A stretch of DNA of 64,000 nucleotides, from the NCBI GenBank assembly GCA_947476275.1, contig CANJPQ010000012.1:1-64000 (forward strand), given 5' to 3'. The position numbers were made by a program, and so were the translations under genes. The stretch's first letter is position 1; every line of letters starts with the position of its first letter. The notes beneath the pieces were generated by a model that searched no databases, was not told where the DNA came from, and saw nothing but the letters and a program-made list of their open reading frames with translations. Shown here piece after piece: positions 28,060 to 37,733 of this stretch. This stretch comes from Fidelibacterota bacterium (GTDB lineage Bacteria > Pseudomonadota > Alphaproteobacteria > Rhodospirillales > Rhodospirillaceae).

Positions 28060-28509
28060 TTATAGCCCGAACTGGCGACGAAGCTCAATCAGGCGTAGGC
28101 ACGCCTTCGCGGCACGCCCGCCGGCATCGCCCCGCTGCGGGTCCGAGCGATGCTGCGCCAGTTCCCACGTCGGCACCGTCAGGATGCCGTTGCCGACCGG
28201 AATTTTCAGATCGAGTGCGACGCGCTGCACGCCACTCATGGATTCTCGGCACACGTGCTCGTAGTGGTCGGTTTCGCCTTTTACGGCGCATCCCAGCACC
28301 ACCGCGCCGTCGTAGCCGTGCGCCCACTCACGATGACCGCTCCACACGTACAGCAAAGCTGACGGCAGTTCGAGAATACCGGGCACAGTGATGAGTTCGT
28401 GTTGCGCGCCCGCTTCTTGCAGCGCAGCGATCGTGCCGTCGCGCAAGCCATCGGCGATCTCGTCGTAGAAGCGCGCTTCGATGACGAGGATGCGGTTGCC
28501 TTTGCTCAT
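28060..28509 (-). CDS. ribH: 6,7-dimethyl-8-ribityllumazine synthase
   Basis: A 149-residue lumazine synthase, joining the ribityl-aminouracil and the four-carbon phosphate made by RibB. Family features are ILVIEARFYDEIADGLRDG, ITVPGILELPSALLY and VVLGCAVKGETDHYEHVC, which holds the general-base His. It forms pentamers or icosahedral shells. It follows ribB by 10 bases within the riboflavin operon. Confidence 0.95.
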   Translation of the reverse strand: MSKGNRILVIEARFYDEIADGLRDGTIAALQEAGAQHELITVPGILELPSALLYVWSGHREWAHGYDGAVVLGCAVKGETDHYEHVCRESMSGVQRVALDLKIPVGNGILTVPTWELAQHRSDPQRGDAGGRAAKACLRLIELRRQFGL

Positions 28510-28519
28510 GACATTGGCC

Positions 28520-29656
28520 TCATGACGCAGTTATCGGGCGCTGATCGACGATCTCGAGGCCATAACCGTCGAGGGCAATCACTGTTTTGGATGTGTTGGT
28601 CAGGAGGATCATCTTGCGCACGCCGACATCCACCAGCATCTGCGCGCCGACGCCATAGTCGAGCAGCCGCGAGGTGATTTCCTCGCCGCGCGCCTTTGCG
28701 AGCACCCGCTCCGCCAGACGCGGTTGCCCGGCTGGATCGCGCAAGAGCACGATGACGCCGCTACCCTCTGCGTCGATCAATTCCATCGACCTCGGCAGTT
28801 CCCCGGTGCGGGTCGACTGGGCATCGCTGAAAATGTCCGCGAACAAATTGATCTGATGCATGCGCACCAGCGTCGGACGATTGCCGTCGATCTTGCCCTT
28901 CACGAGCACGACGTGTTCCGTTCCGCTGACGGAATCGGTGTAGATGCGCATCGTCCATGCGCCGCCGTGATTCGACGTGAACGGCGCTTCCGCGGTCAAT
29001 TGGACGAGCCGCTCCGTGCGGCGGCGGTATTCGATCAGGTCAGCGATGGTCGCGATCTTGAGGCCGTGCAGCTGCGCGAACTTCACCAGATCCGGCAGGC
29101 GCGCCATGGACCCGTCGTCGTTCATGATCTCGCAGATCACGCCCGCCGGGATCAGGCCCGCGAGGCGCGAGATGTCCACGGCCGCTTCCGTGTGACCGGC
29201 ACGTACCAGCACGCCGCCGTCCTTCGCCATCAACGGAAACACGTGTCCCGGCGTGGCGAGGTCTTCGCGGGTTGAACTTGGATCGATCGCCACGGCGACC
29301 GTGTGCGCACGGTCCGCGGCCGAAATACCGGTCGTCACCCCTTCCCGCGCCTCGATCGAGAGCGTGAAGGCGGTGGAGTGGCGCGACTGATTGTGCGCGG
29401 CCATAAGCGGCAGACGCAGTTCCTCGCAGCGCTTGCGCGACAGGGAAAGGCAAATCAGCCCTCGGCCATGCTTGGCCATGAAGTTGATCGCGTCGGGCGT
29501 TGCCATCTGTGCTGGGATCACGAGGTCGCCCTCGTTTTCGCGGTCCTCATCGTCGATCAGCACGAACATGCGGCCGTTGCGCGCGTCGTCCAGGACTTCC
29601 TCGATGTTTGAGAGGTAGTCGGTGTCGCTGAGGTCGGTCCGCGAGGTATCGGGCAC
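28520..29656 (-). CDS. ribB: 3,4-dihydroxy-2-butanone-4-phosphate synthase with degenerate GTP cyclohydrolase II-like domain (RibBX type)
   Basis: A 378-residue fusion starting at GTG 29656. Residues about 20-215 are an intact RibB domain: [31 protein letters not shown] and [22 protein letters not shown]. Residues about 225-375 resemble GTP cyclohydrolase II ([20 protein letters not shown]), but the zinc site, normally Cys in HSECLTGD and CDCG, is gone: the segment reads [15 protein letters not shown] and contains no cysteine. So only the RibB reaction is expected. GTP cyclohydrolase II must be encoded elsewhere. It lies 3 bases after the ribE stop. Confidence 0.93.
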   Translation of the reverse strand: MPDTSRTDLSDTDYLSNIEEVLDDARNGRMFVLIDDEDRENEGDLVIPAQMATPDAINFMAKHGRGLICLSLSRKRCEELRLPLMAAHNQSRHSTAFTLSIEAREGVTTGISAADRAHTVAVAIDPSSTREDLATPGHVFPLMAKDGGVLVRAGHTEAAVDISRLAGLIPAGVICEIMNDDGSMARLPDLVKFAQLHGLKIATIADLIEYRRRTERLVQLTAEAPFTSNHGGAWTMRIYTDSVSGTEHVVLVKGKIDGNRPTLVRMHQINLFADIFSDAQSTRTGELPRSMELIDAEGSGVIVLLRDPAGQPRLAERVLAKARGEEITSRLLDYGVGAQMLVDVGVRKMILLTNTSKTVIALDGYGLEIVDQRPITAS

Positions 29657-29659
29657 GGG

Positions 29660-30280
29660 CTATGACTCTTTATGGGACAAGATGCGGGCAACATAGCGTG
29701 CCATCTGGTCGATTTCCATGTTCAGGCGCGACCCGACCTGCAGGTGACCGAATGTCGTAACCGCTTGGGTATGTGGAATAATATTCACCCCAAACACCGT
29801 GGAACCATCGTTTCGGTCGACCACCTCGTTGACAGTGAGCGAAACGCCGTCCAGGGCGACCGACCCTTTTGCGGCGACATACCGGGCAAGTGTGCCGGGA
29901 ACGCCGATGTCATAGCGCACGGACGCGCCGTCCGGACGGATCGCCACGACCTCCGCCACGCCATCGACGTGGCCCGACACCATATGACCGCCGAGTTCGT
30001 CGCCCAGTTTCAGTGAGCGCTCGAGGTTGATCGGGGTGCCGGCCTTCCAGTCGGCGAGCGTGGTTTTGGAGATGGTCTCTTCGGAAACGTCCACCTCGAA
30101 CCAGCCTTTGCCCTTGGCGATGACCGTGAGGCATGCGCCGGAACAGGCGATCGATGCGCCGTCATCCACGGTCGCCATGTCGTAGGCGGTCGCAATCCTG
30201 AATTTGCGGTCGCGCTTGCCCGGCACGGTCTCTATGACCGCGGCGATGGAACCCAGATCGGTGATAATCCCGGTAAACAT
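29660..30280 (-). CDS. ribE: Riboflavin synthase alpha chain
   Basis: A 206-residue protein of two repeated lumazine-binding halves. It begins with the hallmark MFTGIITDLG and carries ASIACSGACLTV in the first half and GSVALDGVSLTVNEV in the second, with GHMVSGHVDGVAEV between. It dismutates two lumazines to riboflavin. It lies between ribD (5 bases) and ribB (3 bases). No FMN riboswitch was seen in this operon. Confidence 0.96.
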   Translation of the reverse strand: MFTGIITDLGSIAAVIETVPGKRDRKFRIATAYDMATVDDGASIACSGACLTVIAKGKGWFEVDVSEETISKTTLADWKAGTPINLERSLKLGDELGGHMVSGHVDGVAEVVAIRPDGASVRYDIGVPGTLARYVAAKGSVALDGVSLTVNEVVDRNDGSTVFGVNIIPHTQAVTTFGHLQVGSRLNMEIDQMARYVARILSHKES

Positions 30281-30285
30281 GGTGC

Positions 30286-31398
30286 TCAGTGTGTTGCGCG
30301 ACGCTGGTATAGATCGAGCGTGTCTTCGCCGAATGCAAGGCGCCAGTTCGGATGAAACCGCAGCGCCTCGGTCAATTTGGTCAGATTGAGGTTGCCCACC
30401 GCCGGCCTTGCATCGCCGCCGAACAGGCGCGCGCCGCGGAACCAGGCGACTTCGTCGATCATATCGTCGCCGAGGAACGATGCGGCGAGTTGCCCACCGC
30501 CTTCGATCAGCACGCGCGTTAGTCCGCGAGCCGCCAATTCTTGTGCCGCAGCCCGCGCGAACGCGCGCGCATCGCCGTCAGCGGGAACGACAATCACCAC
30601 AGCTCCGCTGGCTTCCAGGGCCGCGCCCCGCGCCTTCGCGGAGTCTGCGGACGTGACAACCCAGGTGGGCGTGATATTTGCGGTCTTGATGAGGTCCTGC
30701 GCGGCTGTGATGCGCAGACGCCGGTCGAGCACCACGCGCACTTTGGGCCGGCCTGTGTAGCCGGCGAGACGGCATTCCAAGCCCGGGTTGTCGATCACGG
30801 CAGTGCCCGAGCCCACGAGGATCGCGTCATAGCCCGCCCGCAAAACCTGGACCGCATGGCGTGCGTCTTCGCCGGTGATCCAGCGGCTTTCCCCTGAGGC
30901 AAGTGCAATGCGCCCATCCAGGGTGGTCGCGGTCTTGAGCGCGAACAGTGGTCGCTTCCGAGACACCCGCGAGAAGAAGCCGGCGTTGAGCGCCGTCGCG
31001 GCTTCACCTTCGAGGCCTTCGTCCACCACGATCCCGGCAGCTTGAAGCTTCGCCACGCCCTTCCCGTCTACCCGCGCGTCCGGATCACGGGTCGCGATCA
31101 CGACACGGGCGACGCCGGCCACAACAAGAGCGTCGGCGCAGGGCGGCGTCTTGCCCTGGTGGCTGCACGGTTCGAGGGTGACGTAAGCAGTTGCGCCCTT
31201 GGCCGTCGCGCCGGCGCGCGCGAGCGCCTCGGTTTCCGCGTGGGGCCGGCCGCCGGACTGGGTCCAGCCGCGCCCGACCACACGGCCGTCGCGCACCAGC
31301 ACACAGCCGACCGCGGGATTGGGCCAGGTGTCGCCGAGACCGCGACGCGCAAGCGCGAGCGCCGCGTTCATATGCGCGCGGTCGTCCGCGGCCGTCAT
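30286..31398 (-). CDS. ribD: Bifunctional riboflavin deaminase/reductase RibD
   Basis: A 370-residue two-domain enzyme. The N-terminal deaminase (about 1-145) has the zinc site HAETEAL and YVTLEPCSHQGKTPPCADAL. The C-terminal reductase (about 150-365) has LFALKTATTLDGRIAL, ESRWITGEDARHAVQ and RVLIEGGGQLAASFL. It carries out the second and third steps of riboflavin synthesis. It follows nrdR by about 24 bases, the common nrdR-ribD-ribE order. Confidence 0.95.
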   Translation of the reverse strand: MTAADDRAHMNAALALARRGLGDTWPNPAVGCVLVRDGRVVGRGWTQSGGRPHAETEALARAGATAKGATAYVTLEPCSHQGKTPPCADALVVAGVARVVIATRDPDARVDGKGVAKLQAAGIVVDEGLEGEAATALNAGFFSRVSRKRPLFALKTATTLDGRIALASGESRWITGEDARHAVQVLRAGYDAILVGSGTAVIDNPGLECRLAGYTGRPKVRVVLDRRLRITAAQDLIKTANITPTWVVTSADSAKARGAALEASGAVVIVVPADGDARAFARAAAQELAARGLTRVLIEGGGQLAASFLGDDMIDEVAWFRGARLFGGDARPAVGNLNLTKLTEALRFHPNWRLAFGEDTLDLYQRRATH

Positions 31399-31422
31399 GA
31401 CTGCCTCAACGAGAAGGACGTA

Positions 31423-31896
31423 CTAGAGGTCTTCGTCGCGCTTGGTCGGTTCGGAGATCGAATCAACAAAGCTTTCGAAGTCTTTGACTTCGCGAAAGTT
31501 CTTATAGACCGAGGCAAAGCGCACATAGGCCACCTTATCGAGCCCCTGCAACGCCTCCATCACCATCTCACCGATGGCGGACGAGGCGATCTCGGCTTCT
31601 CCCATGCTCTCCAGCCGGCGCTGGATCGAATTGACGATACGCTCGATCCGCTCTTCCTCCACCGGCCGTTTGCGGCAGGCGGTGAAGATCGAACGGGCGA
31701 TCTTATCGCGGTCGAACGGAATGCGCTGACCGTTCTTCTTGATGACGGTCAGTTCGCGGAGTTGGATGCGCTCGAAAGTCGTGAAACGCGCCCCGCAGGA
31801 CGAGCAGAACCGCCGGCGACGGATCGCCGAATTGTCCTCAGTCGGCCGCGAATCCTTAACCTGCGTGTCCGGATTTGCGCAGTATGGACACCGCAT
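31423..31896 (-). CDS. nrdR: Transcriptional repressor NrdR
   Basis: A 157-residue repressor of ribonucleotide reductase genes. The N-terminal zinc ribbon is [17 protein letters not shown] with the second pair FCSSCGARF, and the ATP-cone domain spans about 49-139 ([32 protein letters not shown]). It binds ATP/dATP to sense nucleotide supply. The NrdR boxes it would bind lie upstream of nrd genes outside the window. Confidence 0.96.
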   Translation of the reverse strand: MRCPYCANPDTQVKDSRPTEDNSAIRRRRFCSSCGARFTTFERIQLRELTVIKKNGQRIPFDRDKIARSIFTACRKRPVEEERIERIVNSIQRRLESMGEAEIASSAIGEMVMEALQGLDKVAYVRFASVYKNFREVKDFESFVDSISEPTKRDEDL

Positions 31897-31950
31897 GCGT
31901 ATCCCCTCCCCGTATCAACCCCTAGGTCAGACCCTAGGTCTAACCGCAAA

Positions 31951-33234
31951 TTATTGATAGATCGGAAATCTGCGGCACAAATCCTGGACCTTGGCCTTCA
32001 CGGCAGCTTCGACGACGGCCATGTCGTTGCGCTGCGCGGAATGGGCATCCAGGACTTCGCAGATCCACTCACCCACCAGTTTGAACTCGGCGGTGCCGAA
32101 GCCCCGGGTCGTCGCAGCCGGGCTGCCCAGGCGCACGCCGGAGGTCACCGTGTATTTCTCGGGGTCCAGCGGAATGCCGTTCTTGTTGCAGGTGATGCCC
32201 GCCCGCTCGAGCATCTTCTCGACCAGATTGCCGGTGAGCTTCTTCGGGCGCAGGTCGACCAGCATGAGATGGCTGTCGGTGCCGCCGGACACGATCTTCA
32301 GACCTCCATTGGTGAGCGTCTCGGCAAGCACCCGCGCGTTGTCGATGACACTCTTGCAGTAGGTCTTGAACTCGGGCTTGAGCGCTTCGCCGAACGCCAC
32401 CGCCTTGCCGGCGATGACATGCATCAGCGGGCCGCCCTGGTTGCCCGGGAACACGGCTGAATTGATCTTCTTCGCGATGTCCTCGCGGTTGGTCAGGACC
32501 ATGCCGCCACGGGGCCCGCGCAGGGTCTTGTGGGTCGTCGTTGTCACGACGTCCGCATGCGGCAGCGGGCTCGGAAACAGACCCGCGGCCACCAGGCCGG
32601 CGAAGTGCGCCATGTCGACCATGAAATAGGCACCGATGCTGTCGGCAATCTTGCGGAAGCGCGCGAAGTCGATGACGCGGCTATAGGCCGAACCGCCGGC
32701 GATGATCAGCTTCGGCTTCTGTTCCTGAGCGACCTTCTCCACCTGGTCGTAGTCGATCAGGTGCGTTTCGGGATGCACGCCGTACGATACCACTTTGAAC
32801 CACTTGCCCGACACGTTTGCCGGCGAGCCATGCGTCAAGTGCCCGCCCGCCGCGAGATCCATACCCATAAAGGTATCGCCGGGCTGCAGCAGCGCGAGGA
32901 ACACGGCGGCGTTCGCTTGTGCGCCCGCGTGCGGCTGCACGTTGGCGAAGCCGCAATCGAACAGCTTCTTCGCGCGTTCGATGGCAATGGTTTCGGCGAT
33001 GTCCACGAACTCGCAGCCGCCGTAGTAGCGCTTGCCAGGATAGCCTTCCGCGTACTTGTTGGTGAGGCACGTGCCCACCGCGTCCAGCACGGCGCGGCTG
33101 ACGATGTTTTCGGATGCGATCAACTCGATCTGGGTTTGCTGGCGCTCCAGTTCGAGGTTGATGGCGTTCATGATGTCCGGATCGGACTCAGCAAGGCCCT
33201 TGGTGAAAAAAGACGGCGACACGTGGCGATCCAT
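31951..33234 (-). CDS. glyA: Serine hydroxymethyltransferase
   Basis: A 427-residue PLP enzyme converting serine and tetrahydrofolate to glycine and methylene-THF. The PLP-lysine motif is [14 protein letters not shown], and [20 protein letters not shown] near residue 57 is diagnostic. [11 protein letters not shown] is present near the C-terminus. It starts 18 bases after the rpiB stop and precedes nrdR by 54 bases. Cytoplasmic; normal length. Confidence 0.97.
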   Translation of the reverse strand: MDRHVSPSFFTKGLAESDPDIMNAINLELERQQTQIELIASENIVSRAVLDAVGTCLTNKYAEGYPGKRYYGGCEFVDIAETIAIERAKKLFDCGFANVQPHAGAQANAAVFLALLQPGDTFMGMDLAAGGHLTHGSPANVSGKWFKVVSYGVHPETHLIDYDQVEKVAQEQKPKLIIAGGSAYSRVIDFARFRKIADSIGAYFMVDMAHFAGLVAAGLFPSPLPHADVVTTTTHKTLRGPRGGMVLTNREDIAKKINSAVFPGNQGGPLMHVIAGKAVAFGEALKPEFKTYCKSVIDNARVLAETLTNGGLKIVSGGTDSHLMLVDLRPKKLTGNLVEKMLERAGITCNKNGIPLDPEKYTVTSGVRLGSPAATTRGFGTAEFKLVGEWICEVLDAHSAQRNDMAVVEAAVKAKVQDLCRRFPIYQ

Positions 33235-33252
33235 AAGGGTCCTTCCGATCTA

Positions 33253-33714
33253 TCAGAGCTTGGCGACGCGGCCGGCATGCCGGCCCCCGCCAAAGGGCGT
33301 GGCAAAGAATGTCTTGAGCATCGCGCACGCCGTCTCAGGTGCAAGCACCCGGGCGCCCATGGCGATGATGTTGGCGTCGTTGTGCTCGCGCGCGAGGCCT
33401 GCGGTGGTCACGTCGTGCACCAGGGCGGCACGCGCGCCGGGCACGCGGTTCGCGGCAATCGAAATGCCGATGCCGGTGCCGCACACGGCCACACCGGCCT
33501 TGGCCTTGCCGCCGGTGACCGCTTCCGCCAGTGCCTTGCCGTAGTCCGGGTAATCGACCGACGCCGGGCCGTTGGTGCCCAGATCGAGCACCTTGAAGCC
33601 GAGCGCGCCGAGATCGCCTTTGAGGGCTTCTTTGAGGTCCACACCGGCGTGATCGCTGGCGATCGCAACCGTATCGCCGGGGCCAGCCAAGAGAGTGGGA
33701 GAAGCGTCTGTCAT
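33253..33714 (-). CDS. rpiB: Ribose-5-phosphate isomerase B
   Basis: A 153-residue RpiB/LacAB-type isomerase interconverting ribose 5-phosphate and ribulose 5-phosphate. VAIASDHAGVDLKEALK at the N-terminus and CGTGIGISIAANRVPGARAA hold the substrate site and the catalytic Cys; HNDANIIAMGARVL follows. ATG 33714 gives the family length; a longer frame has no support. Its pairing with glyA is common in Alphaproteobacteria. Confidence 0.95.
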   Translation of the reverse strand: MTDASPTLLAGPGDTVAIASDHAGVDLKEALKGDLGALGFKVLDLGTNGPASVDYPDYGKALAEAVTGGKAKAGVAVCGTGIGISIAANRVPGARAALVHDVTTAGLAREHNDANIIAMGARVLAPETACAMLKTFFATPFGGGRHAGRVAKL

Positions 33715-33782
33715 GGCGCGGGGGATACCACATGTCGGGAGCCCACGCCAATCCAACGCAACCTATTGGAATTAAAAGGGTC

Positions 33783-34001
33783 CTAGCCGCGGCTTTGGGT
33801 CCCCTTGGCCAAAACTGACCTTAATTTGCGCAGTGCGTTGGCCTTGAGGGTGAATTCGGTCATGCCGGGGGCGCCAATCAGGGAGACCTCTGTATTGGTC
33901 TGCACATGCACCGCGGAGACCTTCACGGCGTTACCCATGACGAAGATCTCGAAAAGGACTTCGCCAAGGGCGTCGTCAGAGTTTTGCTTGAAGCCGCTCA
34001 T
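33783..34001 (-). CDS. Small conserved alphaproteobacterial protein (possibly DUF6898)
   Basis: A 72-residue soluble protein from ATG 34001. It reads GEVLFEIFVMGNAVKVSAVH, TNTEVSLIGAPGMTEFTLKA and NALRKLRSVLAKG: a beta-rich module and a C-terminal helix. The pattern resembles small conserved proteins labelled DUF6898 in Alphaproteobacteria; that name is from memory and not certain. Its place directly upstream of rpiB-glyA on the same strand is consistent with a shared operon. The function is unknown. Confidence 0.68.
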   Translation of the reverse strand: MSGFKQNSDDALGEVLFEIFVMGNAVKVSAVHVQTNTEVSLIGAPGMTEFTLKANALRKLRSVLAKGTQSRG

Positions 34002-34041
34002 GATCGCAGACGATCTTAGCTGAACTTGATAGGAGAATGCG

Positions 34042-36471
34042 GTGCGAATTCTGCGCGGCACGCTGCAATTCGTTCTCACGCTGCTGACCCTCGCCATCCT
34101 CGCGGTGGCGATCGTCACATTAAACGCGTATCGCGCCCTGCCCCGCACGGACGGCACGCTGACGCTTCCGCAAGGGGTGCTGGGCGCGCCGGTAAGCATC
34201 GTGCGCGACGAGCGCGGCATCCCCACGATCACCGCCGCGAACGAGGACGACGTCTATGTCGCCCTCGGCTATGTCCATGCGCAGGACCGTCTGTTCCAGA
34301 TGGAGCTGATGCGCCGCAGCGGCCAAGGGCGCCTGAGCGAAATCCTTGGCAGCGCCGGCGTCGGCATCGACCGCTTTGTGCGCACACTCGGGCTCTACAA
34401 GCGCGCCGAAGCGGATCTCGCGGGTTTCGATCCGGCCGTGCAGCACATCGCGCAGAAATATGCCGACGGCGTGAACGCCTGGCTGACGACGCGGGATCGT
34501 CCGTTGCCGCTGGAATTCCAAATCCTTTGGTTCACGCCGGAGCCATGGAAGCCCGCGGATTCCATCGCATGGCAAAAGCTGATGGGCTTGCAGTTGTCTG
34601 GCAATTACGACGAAGAACTTCTGCGCGCGACGCTTGATGCCAAGCTCGGACCGGACCGCGCCGGCGCTTTGTTTGCCGCGCCGCGCGAAGGCGACCCGAC
34701 GACGGTCGAAGCAACATCAAGCCTGCCGACAAAGGCAGAAGCCACGCCCTTCACGGATATCGCGGCGCTAGAACCGGATCGGCTGCTGCGCACGGTGCTC
34801 GATACCATTGCACCAACACTGGCCTCGAATGCCTGGGCGGTCGCGGGATCGCGCACCCAGTCCGGCAAGCCGCTGCTCGCCAACGACCCGCACCTTGGGT
34901 TCCAACTGCCGAGCCTCTGGTATCTCGCGATCCTGAAGTGGCCGGAGATGACGCTCACCGGCGCGACGGTTCCCGGCGTGCCACTGCATATCCTCGGTCA
35001 CAATCGCAACGTCGCATGGGGCATTACGACAACCCACGGCGACACGCAGGACCTGTTCGTCGAACACGTGGTGGCGGATGGCAAGGCCTATGAAACGCCC
35101 GACGGGCCGAAGGAATTCAGCAGCCACACGGAGACGATCGACGTCCGTTTCGGCAAGCCGCTGACGGTGACCGTGCGCGAGACCCGCCATGGCCCGGTGT
35201 TGAGCGACGTGCTGGCGGAGCGGCGTATCCCGGCGGCCTTGCGCGAGAACGGCCAAGTGCTGTCCCTGAGCGCCACGCTGCTGCAGCCCGACGACCGCAC
35301 GGCCGAAGCGCTTTACCGCATGGCCCGCGCGCCCGACGCCGCGGCGTTCAAAGAAGCGACACGCCTGTTCCACGCGCCGGAACAGAATCTCACCTATGCC
35401 GACGCGGATCATATCGGCTTCATAGCTGCGGGCCGACTGCCGCTGCGCAAGCGCGGCGACGGGACCGTCCCGGCACCGGGCTGGAGCGGCGATTACGATT
35501 GGACCGGCTGGGCGCCGTTCGAGCAGCTTCCGCAGGTTCTAGATCCGCCGTCGGGTCTTATCGTCAATGGCAACAATCGCGTCACCGCAGCGACCGATCC
35601 GCTCGTCGCGGCCCATTGGCCCGAAGCCTATCGCGCGCGGCGTATTCTCTCCGTGCTCGGCAGCACCCTCACGCCGCTCACGGTGACCGACATGGCCGCG
35701 CTACAGTTCGACACCACGTCTCTTTCCGCGCGCGAAATGCTGCCGCTTCTGCTCCCCCACGTCACCGCGCGCGACGCGGCGGAACAGGACTTGCTGAAGT
35801 CGATGGCCGACTGGGACGGGAACATGGCGCGCGAACGTGCCGAACCGTTGGTCTTTGCGGCGTGGGCGGATGCGTTGAAGCACGCCCTCCTCGCCGACGA
35901 ACTCGGCGCTCTCTACGACAGCATCTACGGGCAACGCATCGACGTGCTGCGCGCCGCTCTCGAACAGCAAGACGGACCGAGTTGGTGCGACAACGTCGAC
36001 ACGCCGGCGGTGGAAACCTGCCCGCAAGACATCCAGGCCGCCTGGAACAGCGCGATCGATCAACTCAAGACGCGCGTGGGCGCTGATCCCGCCGCCTGGC
36101 GCTGGGGCGAAGTGCATCGGGGCGCTTTTGCGCATCAGGTCTTGGACCGCATTCCCGGCTTGCGTCGGGTCGCGTCGCGCCACCCGGCAACGCCCGGCGG
36201 GGAGGACACGATCAATCGCGGCTCCTACGAGAGTCCGGCCAGCGCCCAGGCCTATGCACATGTTCATGGACCGGCCTTCCGCGGCGCCTACGACCTGTCG
36301 GACCTGGCCGGATCGCGGTTCACGCTGGCGGGCGGACAGTCCGGCCACCCAGCCTCACGCCAGTACGATGACCTGCTCCGCGGGTGGCGGGATCTCGCAA
36401 CCTTTACGATGGCCCCGGCCGAATCCCATACCCCGGGGAGCCAAACCCTCGTGCTCACGCCGAAGCCTTAA
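34042..36471 (+). CDS. Penicillin acylase family protein (N-terminal nucleophile hydrolase)
   Basis: An 809-residue precursor starting at GTG 34042 with AGGAG 6 bases upstream. A hydrophobic N-terminal segment (LQFVLTLLTLAILAVAIVTL) exports or anchors it. The alpha part has GVPVSI-like VSIVRDERGIPTITA and ALGYVHAQDRLFQMELMRR. The autocatalytic site is Ser262 in ASNAWAVAGSRT, which would become the N-terminal nucleophile of the beta chain, followed by LLANDPHLG and HNRNVAWGITTTHGDTQDLF. Family members cleave beta-lactam side chains or acyl-homoserine lactones; substrate here unknown. No partner genes are adjacent. Confidence 0.92.
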   Translation: MRILRGTLQFVLTLLTLAILAVAIVTLNAYRALPRTDGTLTLPQGVLGAPVSIVRDERGIPTITAANEDDVYVALGYVHAQDRLFQMELMRRSGQGRLSEILGSAGVGIDRFVRTLGLYKRAEADLAGFDPAVQHIAQKYADGVNAWLTTRDRPLPLEFQILWFTPEPWKPADSIAWQKLMGLQLSGNYDEELLRATLDAKLGPDRAGALFAAPREGDPTTVEATSSLPTKAEATPFTDIAALEPDRLLRTVLDTIAPTLASNAWAVAGSRTQSGKPLLANDPHLGFQLPSLWYLAILKWPEMTLTGATVPGVPLHILGHNRNVAWGITTTHGDTQDLFVEHVVADGKAYETPDGPKEFSSHTETIDVRFGKPLTVTVRETRHGPVLSDVLAERRIPAALRENGQVLSLSATLLQPDDRTAEALYRMARAPDAAAFKEATRLFHAPEQNLTYADADHIGFIAAGRLPLRKRGDGTVPAPGWSGDYDWTGWAPFEQLPQVLDPPSGLIVNGNNRVTAATDPLVAAHWPEAYRARRILSVLGSTLTPLTVTDMAALQFDTTSLSAREMLPLLLPHVTARDAAEQDLLKSMADWDGNMARERAEPLVFAAWADALKHALLADELGALYDSIYGQRIDVLRAALEQQDGPSWCDNVDTPAVETCPQDIQAAWNSAIDQLKTRVGADPAAWRWGEVHRGAFAHQVLDRIPGLRRVASRHPATPGGEDTINRGSYESPASAQAYAHVHGPAFRGAYDLSDLAGSRFTLAGGQSGHPASRQYDDLLRGWRDLATFTMAPAESHTPGSQTLVLTPKP

Positions 36472-36603
36472 CACTTTTAGGCCCCTTGCCTTGCCCGCCC
36501 CGCCTGCGGGAGCCTACATTGCGGTGCGATACTTCGAGATGGTTAACCTTTTCGCGGTACTGCTTACCGAATCGTCTTGAGAAATGTGAGCCTGCGGGGG
36601 GCT

Positions 36604-37602
36604 ATGGCAGACCGGCCAGATTTCGGCAGCGGCAAGGCGGGTGGTGGCAACATCATCATCGTCAAGCGCATCAAGAAAGGTGGCGAAGGTCACCACGGTG
36701 GCGCGTGGAAAGTCGCCTACGCCGACTTCGTGACCGCGATGATGGCGTTCTTCCTCCTCCTTTGGCTCTTGAACGCCGTCACTGAGGAACAACTCAACGG
36801 CGTCGCCGACTACTTCACCCCGATCGCCGCCTCTACCCGTGAAAGCGGAGCGGGCGGCATGCTCGGCGGCCAGGCGGTCGGCGAAGGCGCCGCTGAGTCC
36901 CGCACGGGCTCAACCGCCGCGGTCGTGCTGCCGCCGCCCTCCATCGGCGCCGGCGGCGACGATATGACCGACTCTAAGGAAGCAAAGGCGGAGGATGACG
37001 CCGATTCCGCGGCGAAGGCCAAGCAGGACAAGGAATTCCAGCAGACCGCCAGCGACATCCGCCGCGCCGTCACCGGCATTCCTGAACTCGCGCCTGTGGC
37101 GTCGAGCCTGCTGATCGACAACACGCCGGAAGGCCTGCGCGTGCAGATCGTCGATCAGGACAAGATCGACATGTTCGCCCCCGGCAGCGCGAACCTGTAT
37201 CCGAAAGCCAAGGAAATTCTGGCCCAAATTGCGCAGGTCATCAAAAAGATGCCGAACAAGATCAGCATCTCCGGCCACACCGATCCGTCAACCGCCGTCG
37301 ATCCGTCCGGTTACACGAACTGGGAACTGTCCTCCGACCGCGCGTTGGCGACGCGCCGCGCCCTCCTCGAAGGCGGCCTAGAGGACAAGCAGATCGACAA
37401 GGTGGTCGGCCGCGCCGACAAGGATCCGTTCGACCCGAAGCAGCCGCGTTCACCGCGCAATCGCCGCATCTCCATCGTGCTTCTGCGCGGCGAGAATGTG
37501 GCGCCAGATACGTTCGACCGCGTTCCTCGCTTCTTGGATCGGACCGGGCCGAAGGCGATCGACCCGACGACCGGCGAGAACCTCGTGCCCAAGCAGAACT
37601 AG
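36604..37602 (+). CDS. motB: Flagellar motor protein MotB
   Basis: A 332-residue stator protein starting at MADRPDFGSG. The single membrane helix carries the proton-binding Asp41 in YADFVTAMMAFFLLLWLL. A long Ala/Gly/Glu-rich linker (about 75-155) leads to the OmpA-like peptidoglycan-binding domain (ISGHTDPSTAVDPSGYTN, SDRALATRRALLEGG, NRRISIVLL). An in-frame codon 27 bases upstream is an alternative start. MotA is not adjacent, unlike in enteric bacteria; separated motA/motB is normal in Alphaproteobacteria. The C-terminal 35 residues extend past the domain. Confidence 0.93.
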   Translation: MADRPDFGSGKAGGGNIIIVKRIKKGGEGHHGGAWKVAYADFVTAMMAFFLLLWLLNAVTEEQLNGVADYFTPIAASTRESGAGGMLGGQAVGEGAAESRTGSTAAVVLPPPSIGAGGDDMTDSKEAKAEDDADSAAKAKQDKEFQQTASDIRRAVTGIPELAPVASSLLIDNTPEGLRVQIVDQDKIDMFAPGSANLYPKAKEILAQIAQVIKKMPNKISISGHTDPSTAVDPSGYTNWELSSDRALATRRALLEGGLEDKQIDKVVGRADKDPFDPKQPRSPRNRRISIVLLRGENVAPDTFDRVPRFLDRTGPKAIDPTTGENLVPKQN

Positions 37603-37733
37603 CGCCCAGCGCGATCGGCGGAAAAACGCAAATCGGCCTGTGACAACGGCCTTGGTCCCCTTGCCAGAGCGGGCTGCACCATACATTCTAGGACCCGCTG
37701 CCGGACGCGTTCGCGGCAGAACTTCGGGCGTTC

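Noticed and set aside
28060-31398. FMN riboswitch before riboflavin genes
   Set aside because: The genes are packed with gaps of 3-24 bases and no conserved RFN element is visible.
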